Shown in pieces: positions 16,727 to 25,693 of a stretch of 53,412 nt of DNA; within the stretch, counting starts at the first letter, position 1; the number at the start of each line of letters is the position of its first letter. A program made the position numbers and the translations under genes. Below the pieces are notes generated by a model. It was given only the letters and a program-made list of their open reading frames with translations, was not told where the DNA came from and did no database searches. This DNA comes from Myxococcales bacterium (GTDB lineage Bacteria > Lernaellota > Lernaellaia > Lernaellales > Lernaellaceae). The stretch spans positions 1 through 53,412 of the forward strand of contig JAAYVF010000076.1 in NCBI GenBank assembly GCA_012517325.1, in the 5' to 3' direction.

Positions 16727-18040
16727 TTAAACATGATACTCATTCATTTTTTCATTTATAGAACGAAATAGAGAAGATTCGATCTCAAAACGGCGATATT
16801 TATTGTTGGCTAAATGGATCATGATTTCTGATTCATCTTCTGTCGATTGGGATTTTACAGACTTAACTTGGAATACATTTAATATTACATATCTATTTTT
16901 AACAGCTGACCTTATATCCGTCACATCAAAAGCGATTCCTAGATTTTGACATTCCTTCTCAATATTCTGACATAATTGACTCTCCAACAACGATCGCGTT
17001 TCTTTTTTTTCTGGTCTCATTATTGTCTGGAGTATCTGTTTTTCTTTAGCATTAAAAGCATCTCCTAATACTTTGTGGTAAACCCTTTTAAAAAGGTGCC
17101 TATTTTGAATTCTTAACATAATATTATAGACTAAGGTTGACCTATTTTTTTCCTCCAAGGCGCGACTGAAAATTTCATTATCGTCCCATTTTAGATACTC
17201 ACCCATATATTTATCTGTACTTTCATAATGATAAATATTGTATAACCAGTCTAAATTATCTTCTTCTATTCCAAGGACAACCGCACGAACAATCATTTCA
17301 TCCGTGATCAATCTTACTCGATGGCGATAGACCTGATTAGTTAAATAATACTTTGCTAAAATATATTGTTCCAATGAGTTTACGCCATCATTATCTACCA
17401 TTAAATAATGCTCGCCAGCAACATCCGGAATTGAGCACATCTCTCGCTGCAATTGATCAAGGTCGAAAATGCCATACTTTACGCCACAATAATAACTGTC
17501 TCGCAAAAGATAATCCTGTTTATCAGCATCCAATGGACCTGTAATTATCGATTTAAGAATAGGAGAGCGATCATTTTCGCTTAATATTTTTACAATATCC
17601 ATTCGTTGATCTCTGGAAAGGGGACGGTCCAAGTCAGGATGAGTCTGGATAATTTGGTGTGTCAGTTTTTCATGGATTTTCTCTTTTTCTATTTTTTCGA
17701 CATTTCCTTCATTACCTTCTCCATACAGTTCAAGAATTGTTTCCGAAACATGGGAAAAGGGGCCATGGCCTAAATCATGTAGTAATGCTGCTTCCTTTAC
17801 CAGGCGTATTTCATCTTGCGATAAGCCCAATTTTAACGCCATTCGACCTGCAACTTCAAATACCCCTAAAGAATGTTCAAATCTTGAATGTAGTGCGCCT
17901 GGATAAACTAAATAGGCTAATGCTAGCTGTTTGATTCTTCGTAGCCGTTGGAATAATGGAGTATCAATGATTTTTGCATCATTTTCTGTTAATTTTATAA
18001 AACCGTGGATTGGATCGCGTAAACTTCGTGTCTCAGCCAT
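16727..18040 (-). CDS. SAMHD1/YwfO-type HD phosphohydrolase
   Basis: 437 residues, usual length. The N-terminus is diagnostic: RDPIHGFIKL, then IIDTPLFQRLRRIKQL and VYPGALHSRFEHSLGV. Metal ligands are His56, His88, Asp89 (HDLGHGPFSH) and Asp171 (PLDADKQDYLLRD). Relatives hydrolyse dNTPs to deoxynucleosides and triphosphate, often under dGTP control; bacterial members can limit phage replication. GAGGA stands five or six bases before ATG 18040. It starts 42 bases after the ABC ATPase gene ends and is followed by the YwgA-like gene. Low GC and different codon use mark it as part of an acquired island. A housekeeping dNTP role is the alternative to defence. Confidence 0.92.
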   Translation of the reverse strand: MAETRSLRDPIHGFIKLTENDAKIIDTPLFQRLRRIKQLALAYLVYPGALHSRFEHSLGVFEVAGRMALKLGLSQDEIRLVKEAALLHDLGHGPFSHVSETILELYGEGNEGNVEKIEKEKIHEKLTHQIIQTHPDLDRPLSRDQRMDIVKILSENDRSPILKSIITGPLDADKQDYLLRDSYYCGVKYGIFDLDQLQREMCSIPDVAGEHYLMVDNDGVNSLEQYILAKYYLTNQVYRHRVRLITDEMIVRAVVLGIEEDNLDWLYNIYHYESTDKYMGEYLKWDDNEIFSRALEEKNRSTLVYNIMLRIQNRHLFKRVYHKVLGDAFNAKEKQILQTIMRPEKKETRSLLESQLCQNIEKECQNLGIAFDVTDIRSAVKNRYVILNVFQVKSVKSQSTEDESEIMIHLANNKYRRFEIESSLFRSINEKMNEYHV

Positions 18041-18082
18041 TCATTTCCTCAATATATTTTACTTATACATATCAAGAATAAA

Positions 18083-18841
18083 TCACTCGCGCAAGACGCC
18101 GACCAGGTCGGCGAGGTCCTCGCCGCCGGTCAATTCGAGGAAAATCGACTCCAGCCGGCCGCCTTCGTTCCGGTTGGTGGCGCGCAGCTCGGCCATGGTG
18201 CCCAGGGCGATGATCCGACCCTGGTTGATGATCGCGATGCGGTCGCACACCTCCTCGGCCACCTCGAGGGTGTGGGTGGACATGAACAGCGTGTGGCCGT
18301 CGGCGGCCAGTTGGCGGAAAATGCGCTTGACCAGGCGGGCGCCCTTCGGATCGAGGCCGACCATCGGCTCGTCGACGATCAGCACCTTCGGCCGGTGCAG
18401 CAGCGCCGCCGACATGATCAGCCGCTGCTTCATACCGTGCGAAAAATTCTCGATCAGTTCGTCGGCCCACTTTTCGAGCTCGAACATTCGCAGCAACTCG
18501 CCGCCGAAGCGGTCGATTTCCGCCGTGGGTACGGCGTAAAGCCCGCCGACGAAGCGCAGAAACTCCCGCGCGGTCAGCTTTTCGTACAAATACGGCCGAT
18601 CCGGAATATAACCGGTGACCGCCTTGGCCGCGATCGGATCGGTCAGCGCGTCGATGCCGTCGATGAAAATCTTGCCGCCCGTCGGCTGCAACATCCCGAC
18701 CAGCATTTTGATCGTTGTGGTCTTGCCGGCCCCGTTCGGCCCCAGAAAGCCGAAAACCTCCCCCGGCCGCACGTCCAGGTCCAGGCGGTCCACCGCCACC
18801 AGCTTGCCGTAATTTTTCGTCAAACCCTCGGTCCGGATCAT
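18083..18841 (-). CDS. ABC transporter ATP-binding protein (ABC-2 type)
   Basis: 252 residues, a complete ATPase. Visible are Walker A GPNGAGKTT (about 36-44), the degenerate signature FSHGMKQR (FSxGMxQR of the ABC-2/Ccm-type subgroup), Walker B VLIVDEP and the H-loop in STHTLEV. It should energise export or insertion of a lipid, polymer or protein together with an ABC-2 permease, but none is in the window. Its ATG overlaps the upstream transglutaminase stop (ATGA), so the two are coupled. The normal place for a permease, immediately downstream, is occupied by the AT-rich HD/YwgA island, which may have displaced it. Confidence 0.92.
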   Translation of the reverse strand: MIRTEGLTKNYGKLVAVDRLDLDVRPGEVFGFLGPNGAGKTTTIKMLVGMLQPTGGKIFIDGIDALTDPIAAKAVTGYIPDRPYLYEKLTAREFLRFVGGLYAVPTAEIDRFGGELLRMFELEKWADELIENFSHGMKQRLIMSAALLHRPKVLIVDEPMVGLDPKGARLVKRIFRQLAADGHTLFMSTHTLEVAEEVCDRIAIINQGRIIALGTMAELRATNRNEGGRLESIFLELTGGEDLADLVGVLRE

Positions 18842-20325
18842 GGCGTCTCCAGCACCTCGATCTTCAGGTTGCCCATCACGCGCAGAATATCGACCTGCTT
18901 GTCGAGCCCGCCCGAAACGATGCGCAGGTGCGTCGCGTCGGCGGGGAATTGGCCGAAGGTCGCGTCCACGCTCACCCATTCGCCGACGTAAACGCTGTTC
19001 CAGGCGTGGTAGTAAAAAGCGCCGTTCACGTAAACCAGGCCGATGTCGATCCGCGCCGGCAGGCCGAGCGACCGCGCCAACGCCGTGTACAGCGAGGCGT
19101 GCTCGTTGCAGTCGCCGCGCCGGATCTGCAGCACTTCCTTGGCGCTGGTGATGGAAATCAGCGGCTTCTTTTCCAGGTTGTCGTGAACCCAGGAAGCCAG
19201 CACCCGCGCCGTCGTGAGCGCGTCGATCGCAACCGGCACGATCTGGCGGGCCTGCGCGACGATCGCCGGATCGTCGCTTTCGATTAGCGGCTCGGGCTCC
19301 AGCAGCGCCCGCATTTCCGGATCGTCGGTATGCAGGGGCGGTTTAAACGTTCCCTTGGCCGGCGGCTCGGGCACGTGGACGGTCAGCACCCCGTCGGCAA
19401 AGGTCTGCCGGCTGTCGCCGAGCGGCAGATCGTCCAGGGAAGCGCCCGCCAACCGCACCGTCAGCCGCCGCGCCTCGCGCGGCTTGGGGATCGGCCGGTC
19501 GACGGGCACGCGGGCGATCTCGGGCAGGTCGGCCGGTTTGTCGCGCCAGTTTTCGGTCAGCGCCGCCTGCCGGGTTTCACGCAGCATGGTGATGTTGGCC
19601 ATGGTCTGTTCGAGGGTGTTGCCGGCTTCGTCGACGATGGCCACGGCGGTGGTGCCCGCCATTTCCGTTTCGACGCGGTAGGCGACGATCTTCCGGCCGT
19701 CGGCGGCCGCGGGCTCCAGGCGCTGGGTGACGCGCACCCGGGCCTTGTCGTAGCGGCGGGTCATCGGATCGAAGAACGGCAGTTCCACGGTGTTGCCGAC
19801 CTTGAGCCCGCCCTGCTTCGACAGCAGGGAAACGATGTCGTCGGGCATCACCGGCACCTCGGGCAGCGCCATGGTTTGCTTCTGGGTCGCGCCGGCGGCC
19901 TCGATTTCGAGTTGGATCTCGTTGCCGCGCACCTGGCCGGTCACCTTGAACTTCATTTTGTCGGACCGCATGACGAAATCGACGTACTGCAGGCGGTATT
20001 CGGCGTCGGTCAGGATTTTGCTCTCGGTGCGCATCACCTGTTCGGTGCCCTGAATGGCCAGGCGCATGTAGGTGTCGGCGTCGGTGCGGAAGCCGGTGGC
20101 GATCTCGCTGCGCCGGGTCATGGCGTAGCCGATTTTGTATCGTTCGCCGTTGGGTTGATTGATGTAGATGCCATACCACTCCTGCCGGTCTTCGTCTTCG
20201 GAAGCGGCGGCGGCGGCGACGGCCAGCCCGGGCGGCAGGGATTGCGCGGTGATCTGGCGATAGGCGAAAAGAGCCAGCAAACCCAACCAGACAAAGATGC
20301 AAATCCAGCGCAACGGCTTGTTCAT
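18838..20325 (-). CDS. transglutaminase-like cysteine protein, membrane-anchored
   Basis: 495 residues. An uncleaved signal-anchor at about 8-24 places the rest in the periplasm. The last 130 residues are a transglutaminase-like domain with the full triad: Cys406 in RRGDCNEHA, His440 in YYHAWNSV and Asp454 in SVDATFG. The preceding 350 residues are beta-rich and unassigned. Family members are proteases or amidases as often as cross-linkers. The start is ATG 20325 after TAGAGGA. It is coupled to the ABC ATPase by ATGA and lies 47 bases after dprA. Together with the ABC protein it probably serves export or cell-envelope maturation. Confidence 0.88.
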   Translation of the reverse strand: MNKPLRWICIFVWLGLLALFAYRQITAQSLPPGLAVAAAAASEDEDRQEWYGIYINQPNGERYKIGYAMTRRSEIATGFRTDADTYMRLAIQGTEQVMRTESKILTDAEYRLQYVDFVMRSDKMKFKVTGQVRGNEIQLEIEAAGATQKQTMALPEVPVMPDDIVSLLSKQGGLKVGNTVELPFFDPMTRRYDKARVRVTQRLEPAAADGRKIVAYRVETEMAGTTAVAIVDEAGNTLEQTMANITMLRETRQAALTENWRDKPADLPEIARVPVDRPIPKPREARRLTVRLAGASLDDLPLGDSRQTFADGVLTVHVPEPPAKGTFKPPLHTDDPEMRALLEPEPLIESDDPAIVAQARQIVPVAIDALTTARVLASWVHDNLEKKPLISITSAKEVLQIRRGDCNEHASLYTALARSLGLPARIDIGLVYVNGAFYYHAWNSVYVGEWVSVDATFGQFPADATHLRIVSGGLDKQVDILRVMGNLKIEVLETP

Positions 20326-20372
20326 GCGGTCCTCTAACCGGAAAGGTAGCGATTTGCCGCGATTGACGCAAC

Positions 20373-21248
20373 CTAGGCCGGCGAATCCACCGGCCGTAGC
20401 AGGTAGTGCAGAATCGGCAGGGGATCCGGCGCGGATAACGGCAAACCGCCTTGCGACAGGATCAAGGCCGGCAATTCGGCGCCCGCGCCGCTCGCGCCCG
20501 TCCAGGCGAAGACCAGCCGGCCGAGACGGCGCATGTGGTGGTACGAACTGGCGCTGCCGCTTTGCAGCCGGCCTTCCACCACGACCAACAAGCGCGCCAG
20601 GCCGACGACGATCCGGTTGCGGGTCGGGAAAAAATCCTTGCGTGGCGGCGTGCCGGGCAACAGTTCGGTCAGGATGCAGCCGCGCTCGGCCACGCGGTCG
20701 AACAAATCCTGGTTGCTCGCCGGGTAAACTCGGTCGATCCCGGTCGCCGAAACCAGCACCGTCCGGCTGCCGGCCGACAGCGAACCCTCGTGCGCCGCGG
20801 CATCCACGCCCAGCGCGCCGCCGCTGACGATCGTCACCCCGATGCTGGCCAGGGCGTTGGCCAGGTCGTGCGCGAAGGACAAGGCCGCTTCGCCGGCCTC
20901 GCGCGCGCCGATGATCGCCACGCTGAAACTATCGAGTGGCCATAATGGACCGCGGCGAAACAGATAGGGCGGCGGCTCGGAGATCCGGTCGAGCAAGGCG
21001 GGATAGTCCTCGGCCCCCAGATAGACGCCCCGGCCGCCTTCGGCGAAGTACCGTTCCAACCCGCCGACCGCGCCGGCCAGCGGGGCTTTGAGGCTGTCGT
21101 GCGGCGTGACCTGGCTCCAGGCGTGCAAGGCCGCGCGCGGGCTGCCGTGCAATCGAATCAACTCCGCAAAATGATGAGCGCCCACCCCGGGGAGGCGCGA
21201 CAGGCGCACCGCATCCACGAAATTGTCGCGGTACTCATTTTCCTGCAT
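20373..21248 (-). CDS. dprA: DprA/Smf-like DNA-processing protein, short form
   Basis: 291 residues. The Rossmann-type DprA core is present: VAIIGAREAGEAALSFA (family GSR-AS-YG), SGGALGVDAAAH, and FFPTRNRIVVGLARLLVVVEG (family FPRRNRIIAGLS..VVVEA), then SGSASSYHHM. DprA loads RecA on single-stranded DNA taken up in transformation. It lacks the C-terminal winged-helix domain, and the first Arg of the usual RRNR is Thr. An N-terminal helix-hairpin-helix-like region (LSRLPGVGAHHFAEL) is present. It precedes the transglutaminase gene on the same strand. No other competence gene is nearby. Confidence 0.85.
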   Translation of the reverse strand: MQENEYRDNFVDAVRLSRLPGVGAHHFAELIRLHGSPRAALHAWSQVTPHDSLKAPLAGAVGGLERYFAEGGRGVYLGAEDYPALLDRISEPPPYLFRRGPLWPLDSFSVAIIGAREAGEAALSFAHDLANALASIGVTIVSGGALGVDAAAHEGSLSAGSRTVLVSATGIDRVYPASNQDLFDRVAERGCILTELLPGTPPRKDFFPTRNRIVVGLARLLVVVEGRLQSGSASSYHHMRRLGRLVFAWTGASGAGAELPALILSQGGLPLSAPDPLPILHYLLRPVDSPA

Positions 21249-21335
21249 GATGGATTAACTATACTACCGCGCCCGGGAGAAATCCAGGCGTCGAAGAAAC
21301 TATCAGATCAAATTTTTTATCCCGAGGGCGATCCG

Positions 21336-22883
21336 TTACCGGCCCGGCGATACGGCGACGCGCAGGTATTGCACCCGGCCGTTCAGCGTCGCTTCAACCG
21401 CGCCGTCGGCCGCATCGCCCTGCGTAACCGTTTCGCCGTTCTGGTCGTACAAGATCCAGGTGCCGGTCGCGCCGGGCGGCAACGGCACGGTGACCGTCGC
21501 TTCTTCGTCGAGTTTCGGAGCGGCATGCCAGATGCCGAGCGTCCAGTTGCCGCCATCGTCGGCAAACGCCAGGGCATAGTTGTCGTCGCCCCAGGCCAAG
21601 GCCGCGCCCAGGTCGCCGGCGTAGCGTGAGCCGCCGAGCATCAGATGAACCCCCATCAGCGCTTCGAACGAGGGTTTGACCTGCGGTTCGCCCAATTCGG
21701 GGTTGGTATACAGGCCGAACCAATCCTCGGTGGGAAGATCGATGTCCGCGGCATCGTTTTCATTGAAGAAGGTATACCAGTAATAGCTTGCGGCGCCGGC
21801 CGACCGGGCCAGCATCACGCCGCGCGCCAGGTAGGCGGCCTGCCGGTCCTCGCCGATGAAAAAGTCCGGCCAGCCGACCTCGGTCAGATGAATCGGCAAA
21901 TCGCCGCAGCCGATGTCCTCCAGCAGGCCGCGGGCCTCGGCGATGCTGTCGCGCAGATTCGGATAATGGTAGATGGTGAGATCGACCGTCAGTTCGGGGC
22001 CCGGTTGTTGCAGGAACGTATAAGGATGGATCGCCAGGGCGTCCATGTAATCGCAGATGTCCGGATGCGCCTCGGCCACCCGGGCGATGAAGTTCCAGAT
22101 GCCGCGCGGATCGAGCAGATTCGGATCGAAACCCGAGAGGCCAGTGAAGATGACGGTCGCCGATTCGTCGTTGGCGTGAATCGCCGTGTAGGAGGCTTTC
22201 AACAAATCGCCGTAGTGCTCGGGGCTGGGCGGATCCCAGAACATCGAGGTATTGGCCTCGTTCCAGATTTCCCAACGCTCGATTTGATCCGCGTAACGGG
22301 CCGCCGTGGTCGCGGCGAAATCGGCCCAGACCGCCGGATCGATCTCGTTCGGGCTGCCGCCGGGCGCCGCCCAGCCGACGGAATGAGTCAGGAACGCCGT
22401 CGGTTCGATGCCGGCCTCGGTCAGCAGACCGACCATGACGTCGTAGCCGGCGAAATCCCAGACGTTGTCGCTCGGTTCGATATGGTTCCAGTAGAAGCCG
22501 CGCCGCGAGTAGCTCACCCCGGCCTCGACGTCCCGCGCGATTTCGAAGTTGCGCGCGTAATCGTCCTCCACGTCGTAACTCATGTGGCTGGCGATCGCCA
22601 GCATTTCGTCGATCGCGATGCCTGACGGTGCCATGCCTTCGTATGGATTGGGTGTGGTGTCGTCGTCGTTGTCGTCGTCATTGTCATTGTCGTTGTCGTC
22701 GTCGTTGTCGTCATCGTTGTCGTCATCGTTATCGTCATCGTCGTCATCGACGGGAGAAGCGTCGTCGTCGGTTTCGCCGGCGCCGGAATCATCGTCGTCG
22801 TCGTCGCCGGCGCAGCCGGCGAGAAAAAGCATGGTCAACAGCCAGATCGATCCGAAAACCAAACGGGAAAAAGGTCTTTTCAT
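21336..22883 (-). CDS. lipoprotein with GH clan-A-like glycosidase domain
   Basis: 515 residues. Lipobox LAGC (Cys24) is followed by an Asp/Asn-only stretch at about 27-77, probably a flexible acidic tether. The body is a TIM-barrel-like domain with features of clan A glycosidases (GH39 or GH5 style): WEIWNEAN with the candidate acid/base Glu209, and IHLTEVGWPD with candidate nucleophile Glu335; the C-terminus is a small beta domain. It may cut a surface or environmental polysaccharide from the outer membrane. The exact GH family is not assigned. The Shine-Dalgarno signal is weak. The acidic stretch is encoded by long runs of GAC/GAT and AAC/AAT. Confidence 0.78.
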   Translation of the reverse strand: MKRPFSRLVFGSIWLLTMLFLAGCAGDDDDDDSGAGETDDDASPVDDDDDDNDDDNDDDNDDDNDNDNDDDNDDDTTPNPYEGMAPSGIAIDEMLAIASHMSYDVEDDYARNFEIARDVEAGVSYSRRGFYWNHIEPSDNVWDFAGYDVMVGLLTEAGIEPTAFLTHSVGWAAPGGSPNEIDPAVWADFAATTAARYADQIERWEIWNEANTSMFWDPPSPEHYGDLLKASYTAIHANDESATVIFTGLSGFDPNLLDPRGIWNFIARVAEAHPDICDYMDALAIHPYTFLQQPGPELTVDLTIYHYPNLRDSIAEARGLLEDIGCGDLPIHLTEVGWPDFFIGEDRQAAYLARGVMLARSAGAASYYWYTFFNENDAADIDLPTEDWFGLYTNPELGEPQVKPSFEALMGVHLMLGGSRYAGDLGAALAWGDDNYALAFADDGGNWTLGIWHAAPKLDEEATVTVPLPPGATGTWILYDQNGETVTQGDAADGAVEATLNGRVQYLRVAVSPGR

Positions 22884-22996
22884 TTGTTCGCTCGCAGTTG
22901 GCGGTGAAAGTGATCCGAGGTTTAAAGACCCGGTGAAACAAACGTCTTGCTGATTCTATGAAAAATTCGCCGTCTGGCAACCGAAGGTGAGGCGCG

Positions 22997-23524
22997 TTAT
23001 TCGTCGAGGTTTTTGAAGGTCGAAACTTCCAGCACCGCGTTCAACAGGGTCGGGTCGTCGAAGCGGGCCTCGATGTGCAGTTTGCGGACCCGCAAAACCT
23101 TGCTCGAATACTCGATGTCGTAAAGCAGGTTGGCCAGTTCGTCGAGCTTGATCTTCTGCAGGCGCATCTCGACCGATTCTTCCTTGTAGAACTCGCTCTT
23201 CGGCTTGGCCTTGGAGACCATCGATTCGATGCCCTGCTTGATGTTGATTTTTTCGGCGATGGTCGATAGTTCGGAAAGCAGCGACAGGTTTTTGTTGCGG
23301 TTGATGCCGCCCTCGATCGCGTTGACGTCTTTTTTCACTTTTTCAAAATCTTGATAGAGGCGCATCATTTCGCGCAGGTCACGCTGCTTGGCGGCGATTT
23401 TGGAATCCAGCCCCCCGATGCCGAGTTTCGGCAGGACGATCGTCCACAACAGCAGCAGGACGGCTACGCCGGCGCCGGAAATCATCAGAATGCGTTTTTG
23501 CCGATCGTCGAGATTCAGGTTCAT
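22997..23524 (-). CDS. gspM: type II secretion inner-membrane protein GspM (PilO-like)
   Basis: 175 residues: a short cytosolic N-terminus, one membrane helix at about 13-31, a coiled coil to about 110 and a small ferredoxin-like periplasmic domain. This is the GspM/PilO layout. With GspL it links the cytosolic ATPase to the pseudopilus base. Its ATG overlaps the end of the GspL gene (ATGA), the order normal for T2SS operons. No GspN, GspC or GspK follows. PilO of a type IV pilus is the alternative, since the partner has a PilM-like cytosolic half. Confidence 0.75.
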   Translation of the reverse strand: MNLNLDDRQKRILMISGAGVAVLLLLWTIVLPKLGIGGLDSKIAAKQRDLREMMRLYQDFEKVKKDVNAIEGGINRNKNLSLLSELSTIAEKINIKQGIESMVSKAKPKSEFYKEESVEMRLQKIKLDELANLLYDIEYSSKVLRVRKLHIEARFDDPTLLNAVLEVSTFKNLDE

Positions 23525-25284
23525 GACGGCTTCGCTTCACCCGCCGGGGCCGCCGGGGGCTTGGGGGTTCCCTGCGGCGCCGGGGCGCCGCCGGTGGTTT
23601 TGGGTTTTTTCTCCTGCAAGGTGATCAGGAACCGGAATTTCACTTTTTCCGAAACGGTCGTGCTCGATTCCTTTTTCACCTGTTTGAAGGCCGGCAACTT
23701 TTTCAACGCTTCTTCCAGCGCGTCCACGTCGGGGAACGAACCCACTTCGCCCTCGAGCTTGAGGCTTTCGGTGGTCAGGTCGAATTTCTTGATGTCCACC
23801 ACGATGTTCGGCGGAATCAATTCGCTCAGCCCCTTCAGAATTTCGATCGCCCGCAGGTTGTCGTCGCCGAAAAAGCCGACCGCGTGGTACTTGGCCATCG
23901 TCTTGCCGATCTGGCTGCGGAACTGATCGAGCGGCTGCAACGGCGGCGCGCCGCCGGGAAACGCCTTCATGTAAAGCTGGACGATTTGATCCTGCACCTG
24001 TTGGAGCTGGCGCCGCTTCTGCATGTGGCCGGCGATGATGTTGTAGGCGAGCAGCAAGACGATGATGCCGCCGATGATCGCGATGGAGCGCAGCGACGAT
24101 TTGATGGCCAACTGCTGGCGGCGGTAAATGAACGGCCCGTGGCGCAGGTTGAGCGCCACTTTCCGCAAGGGATCGTAACCGCGTGAGGCCAGGGCGAGCG
24201 CCCGGCCGAAGCGGGCTTGTTGCAGCCGATCGGGCGGACCGGCGAAGGCCGGCGTTTCGGCCGGAAACGGCGCCAACCAATCGACCTCGACGGCGAGTTC
24301 CTCGGCCAGCGCCGCGGCCAGACCGTCGAGAAAACCGCCGCGCCCCGTCAGATACAGGCGCGTCACGACGATTCCCTTTTCGGAGCGAATGCCCTGCAGG
24401 GTCTGCCGCAGGCGGATGAAAAACGGAACGGCGGCGCCGCGCAAGGCCTGGCCCAGGACATCGTTGGCGTTCAGGCTGGCTTTTTCGCGCTTGACCGCTT
24501 CGGCGCGCACCGGATCGAGGCGTAAGGTTTCGGCGACCGCCCGGTCGAACACCTCGCCGCCCACCGGGATCGAGCGCAGGTCGGCGAGTTGTCCCTCGTT
24601 CATGATGACCACGTCGGCGTGATTCGACCCCAGATCGAGCACCGCATAGGCGCCCATTTCCTGCGGCAACGCCTGGCGCGCCGCGGCAAACAGCCCGTAA
24701 GGCGACAGGTCGAGGAGCCGCGGATCGACGCCGGCCTGGGAGACATGCCGCAAAAACATTGCGACTTCCGGCTTGGGAGTCAGCGCCACGAGGACGCGAA
24801 AACCGCCGTCCGGATCCTTGCCGAGCACTTCGAACGACAAATGCATTTCATCCAGGTCGAAGGGCACCTGGTTTTCCAGTTCGAAAGGTAGAATCTGCTC
24901 GATCCGGCGGCGATTCTCGAAGGGCAGGGTCAAAATACGCGTCGTCGCCCGCGTTCCGGGCAGCGAACAAGTGACTTCGTTGAATTCCAGTTGGTGTTTT
25001 TTCAGCAGATCGGCCAGGGCAAATACCCAGGGTGGCGGCGTTTCCTCCCCGGCCGGCGCGACGGGCTCGTTTTCCGGCGCCGTTTCGGCCGGCGGTTCCG
25101 TTGCCTTCTCGGTCGCGGGTGCTGGTTCGGGCGCGGCGGGCGGCAGGCGATGGGCCACTTCCTCGGCGGACGGCACGGGCTCCAGGTAGGCGCCGAGCAC
25201 GGCGTAGGTGCGCCACGAAGCCTCTACCAATACGGCCTTGATTTCCGTTTGGCCGATATCGATGCCCAATACACGATGCGCCAT
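23521..25284 (-). CDS. gspL: type II secretion protein GspL with PilM-like actin-fold domain
   Basis: 587 residues. The N-terminal about 390 residues form a PilM/FtsA-like actin fold (HRVLGIDIGQTEIKAV, LDLGSNHADVVI, LTGRGGFLDGL), interrupted near 50-100 by an Ala/Pro/Glu insert. A membrane helix follows (IAIIGGIIVLLLAYNII), then a PilN/GspL-type periplasmic domain and a Pro/Ala-rich tail. It recruits the secretion ATPase to the inner membrane. The start at ATG 25284 precedes MAHRVLGID; the frame opens 26 codons further up but that part looks like leader. It is coupled to gspM. No gspE or gspF is nearby, so other T2SS genes lie elsewhere or are absent. Confidence 0.8.
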   Translation of the reverse strand: MAHRVLGIDIGQTEIKAVLVEASWRTYAVLGAYLEPVPSAEEVAHRLPPAAPEPAPATEKATEPPAETAPENEPVAPAGEETPPPWVFALADLLKKHQLEFNEVTCSLPGTRATTRILTLPFENRRRIEQILPFELENQVPFDLDEMHLSFEVLGKDPDGGFRVLVALTPKPEVAMFLRHVSQAGVDPRLLDLSPYGLFAAARQALPQEMGAYAVLDLGSNHADVVIMNEGQLADLRSIPVGGEVFDRAVAETLRLDPVRAEAVKREKASLNANDVLGQALRGAAVPFFIRLRQTLQGIRSEKGIVVTRLYLTGRGGFLDGLAAALAEELAVEVDWLAPFPAETPAFAGPPDRLQQARFGRALALASRGYDPLRKVALNLRHGPFIYRRQQLAIKSSLRSIAIIGGIIVLLLAYNIIAGHMQKRRQLQQVQDQIVQLYMKAFPGGAPPLQPLDQFRSQIGKTMAKYHAVGFFGDDNLRAIEILKGLSELIPPNIVVDIKKFDLTTESLKLEGEVGSFPDVDALEEALKKLPAFKQVKKESSTTVSEKVKFRFLITLQEKKPKTTGGAPAPQGTPKPPAAPAGEAKPS

Positions 25285-25693
25285 CTCGGTATTTATCCTT
25301 GTATCGCGACCGGTAGTTCGACCCGTCGCGGTCCGACTCGGTTCAACAGCCGTCGAAAACACGGAAATTTTCGCTTCTGTCTACCAGAACGGCCGGTCGC
25401 CTGCAAGCGCCGCGTTCCGCCGCGCCGCCGATTATTCGCGGCTCGCGGTCAAAAAAATGGTTATTACCATGAAAAGATGCCGGTTTTCGCCAGGGCAGGA
25501 CCGCGGGAAAAATACGAGTGGCTTTTCTCGGCCATTTGTGGCAAAAGTAGCAGGGTCGACGGTATTCGGCATTGCCAAACGATTGCTTTTTCACCAATAT
25601 GAACGGTGAAAAAAGAAATCCGGGCGAATAATCGACTCTGCCGTCGAGTCTGACCTGCCATTGTGGCGTGGATGTGGGACAAGGAGTTGGGGC
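25285..25693. other. divergent intergenic region
   Basis: About 400 bases separate the divergent gspL gene and the HDOD signalling operon. No credible gene is seen. The stretch nearest gspL is GC-rich; the other half is AT-richer and holds the palindrome at 25587-25613. I see no riboswitch or tRNA. Promoters for both directions are expected here but no strong -35/-10 pair stands out. Confidence 0.5.
25587..25613. promoter_or_regulatory. perfect inverted repeat upstream of the signalling operon
   Basis: TTTTTCACC (25587-25595) and GGTGAAAAA (25605-25613) form a perfect nine-base inverted repeat around a nine-base centre, 81 bases before the first start codon. The T-run is on the 5' side of the stem on both strands, which is the wrong order for an intrinsic terminator, so a protein-binding operator is more likely. 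Confidence 0.45.

Noticed and set aside
22650-22800. Trinucleotide microsatellite as a phase-variation site
   Set aside because: The GTC/GTT units change length in multiples of three and stay in frame, so they can alter linker length but not switch the gene off.
25587-25613. Intrinsic terminator
   Set aside because: The T-run is before the stem on either strand, not after it.
25285-25693. c-di-GMP riboswitch before the signalling operon
   Set aside because: No GEMM-type conserved core was seen.
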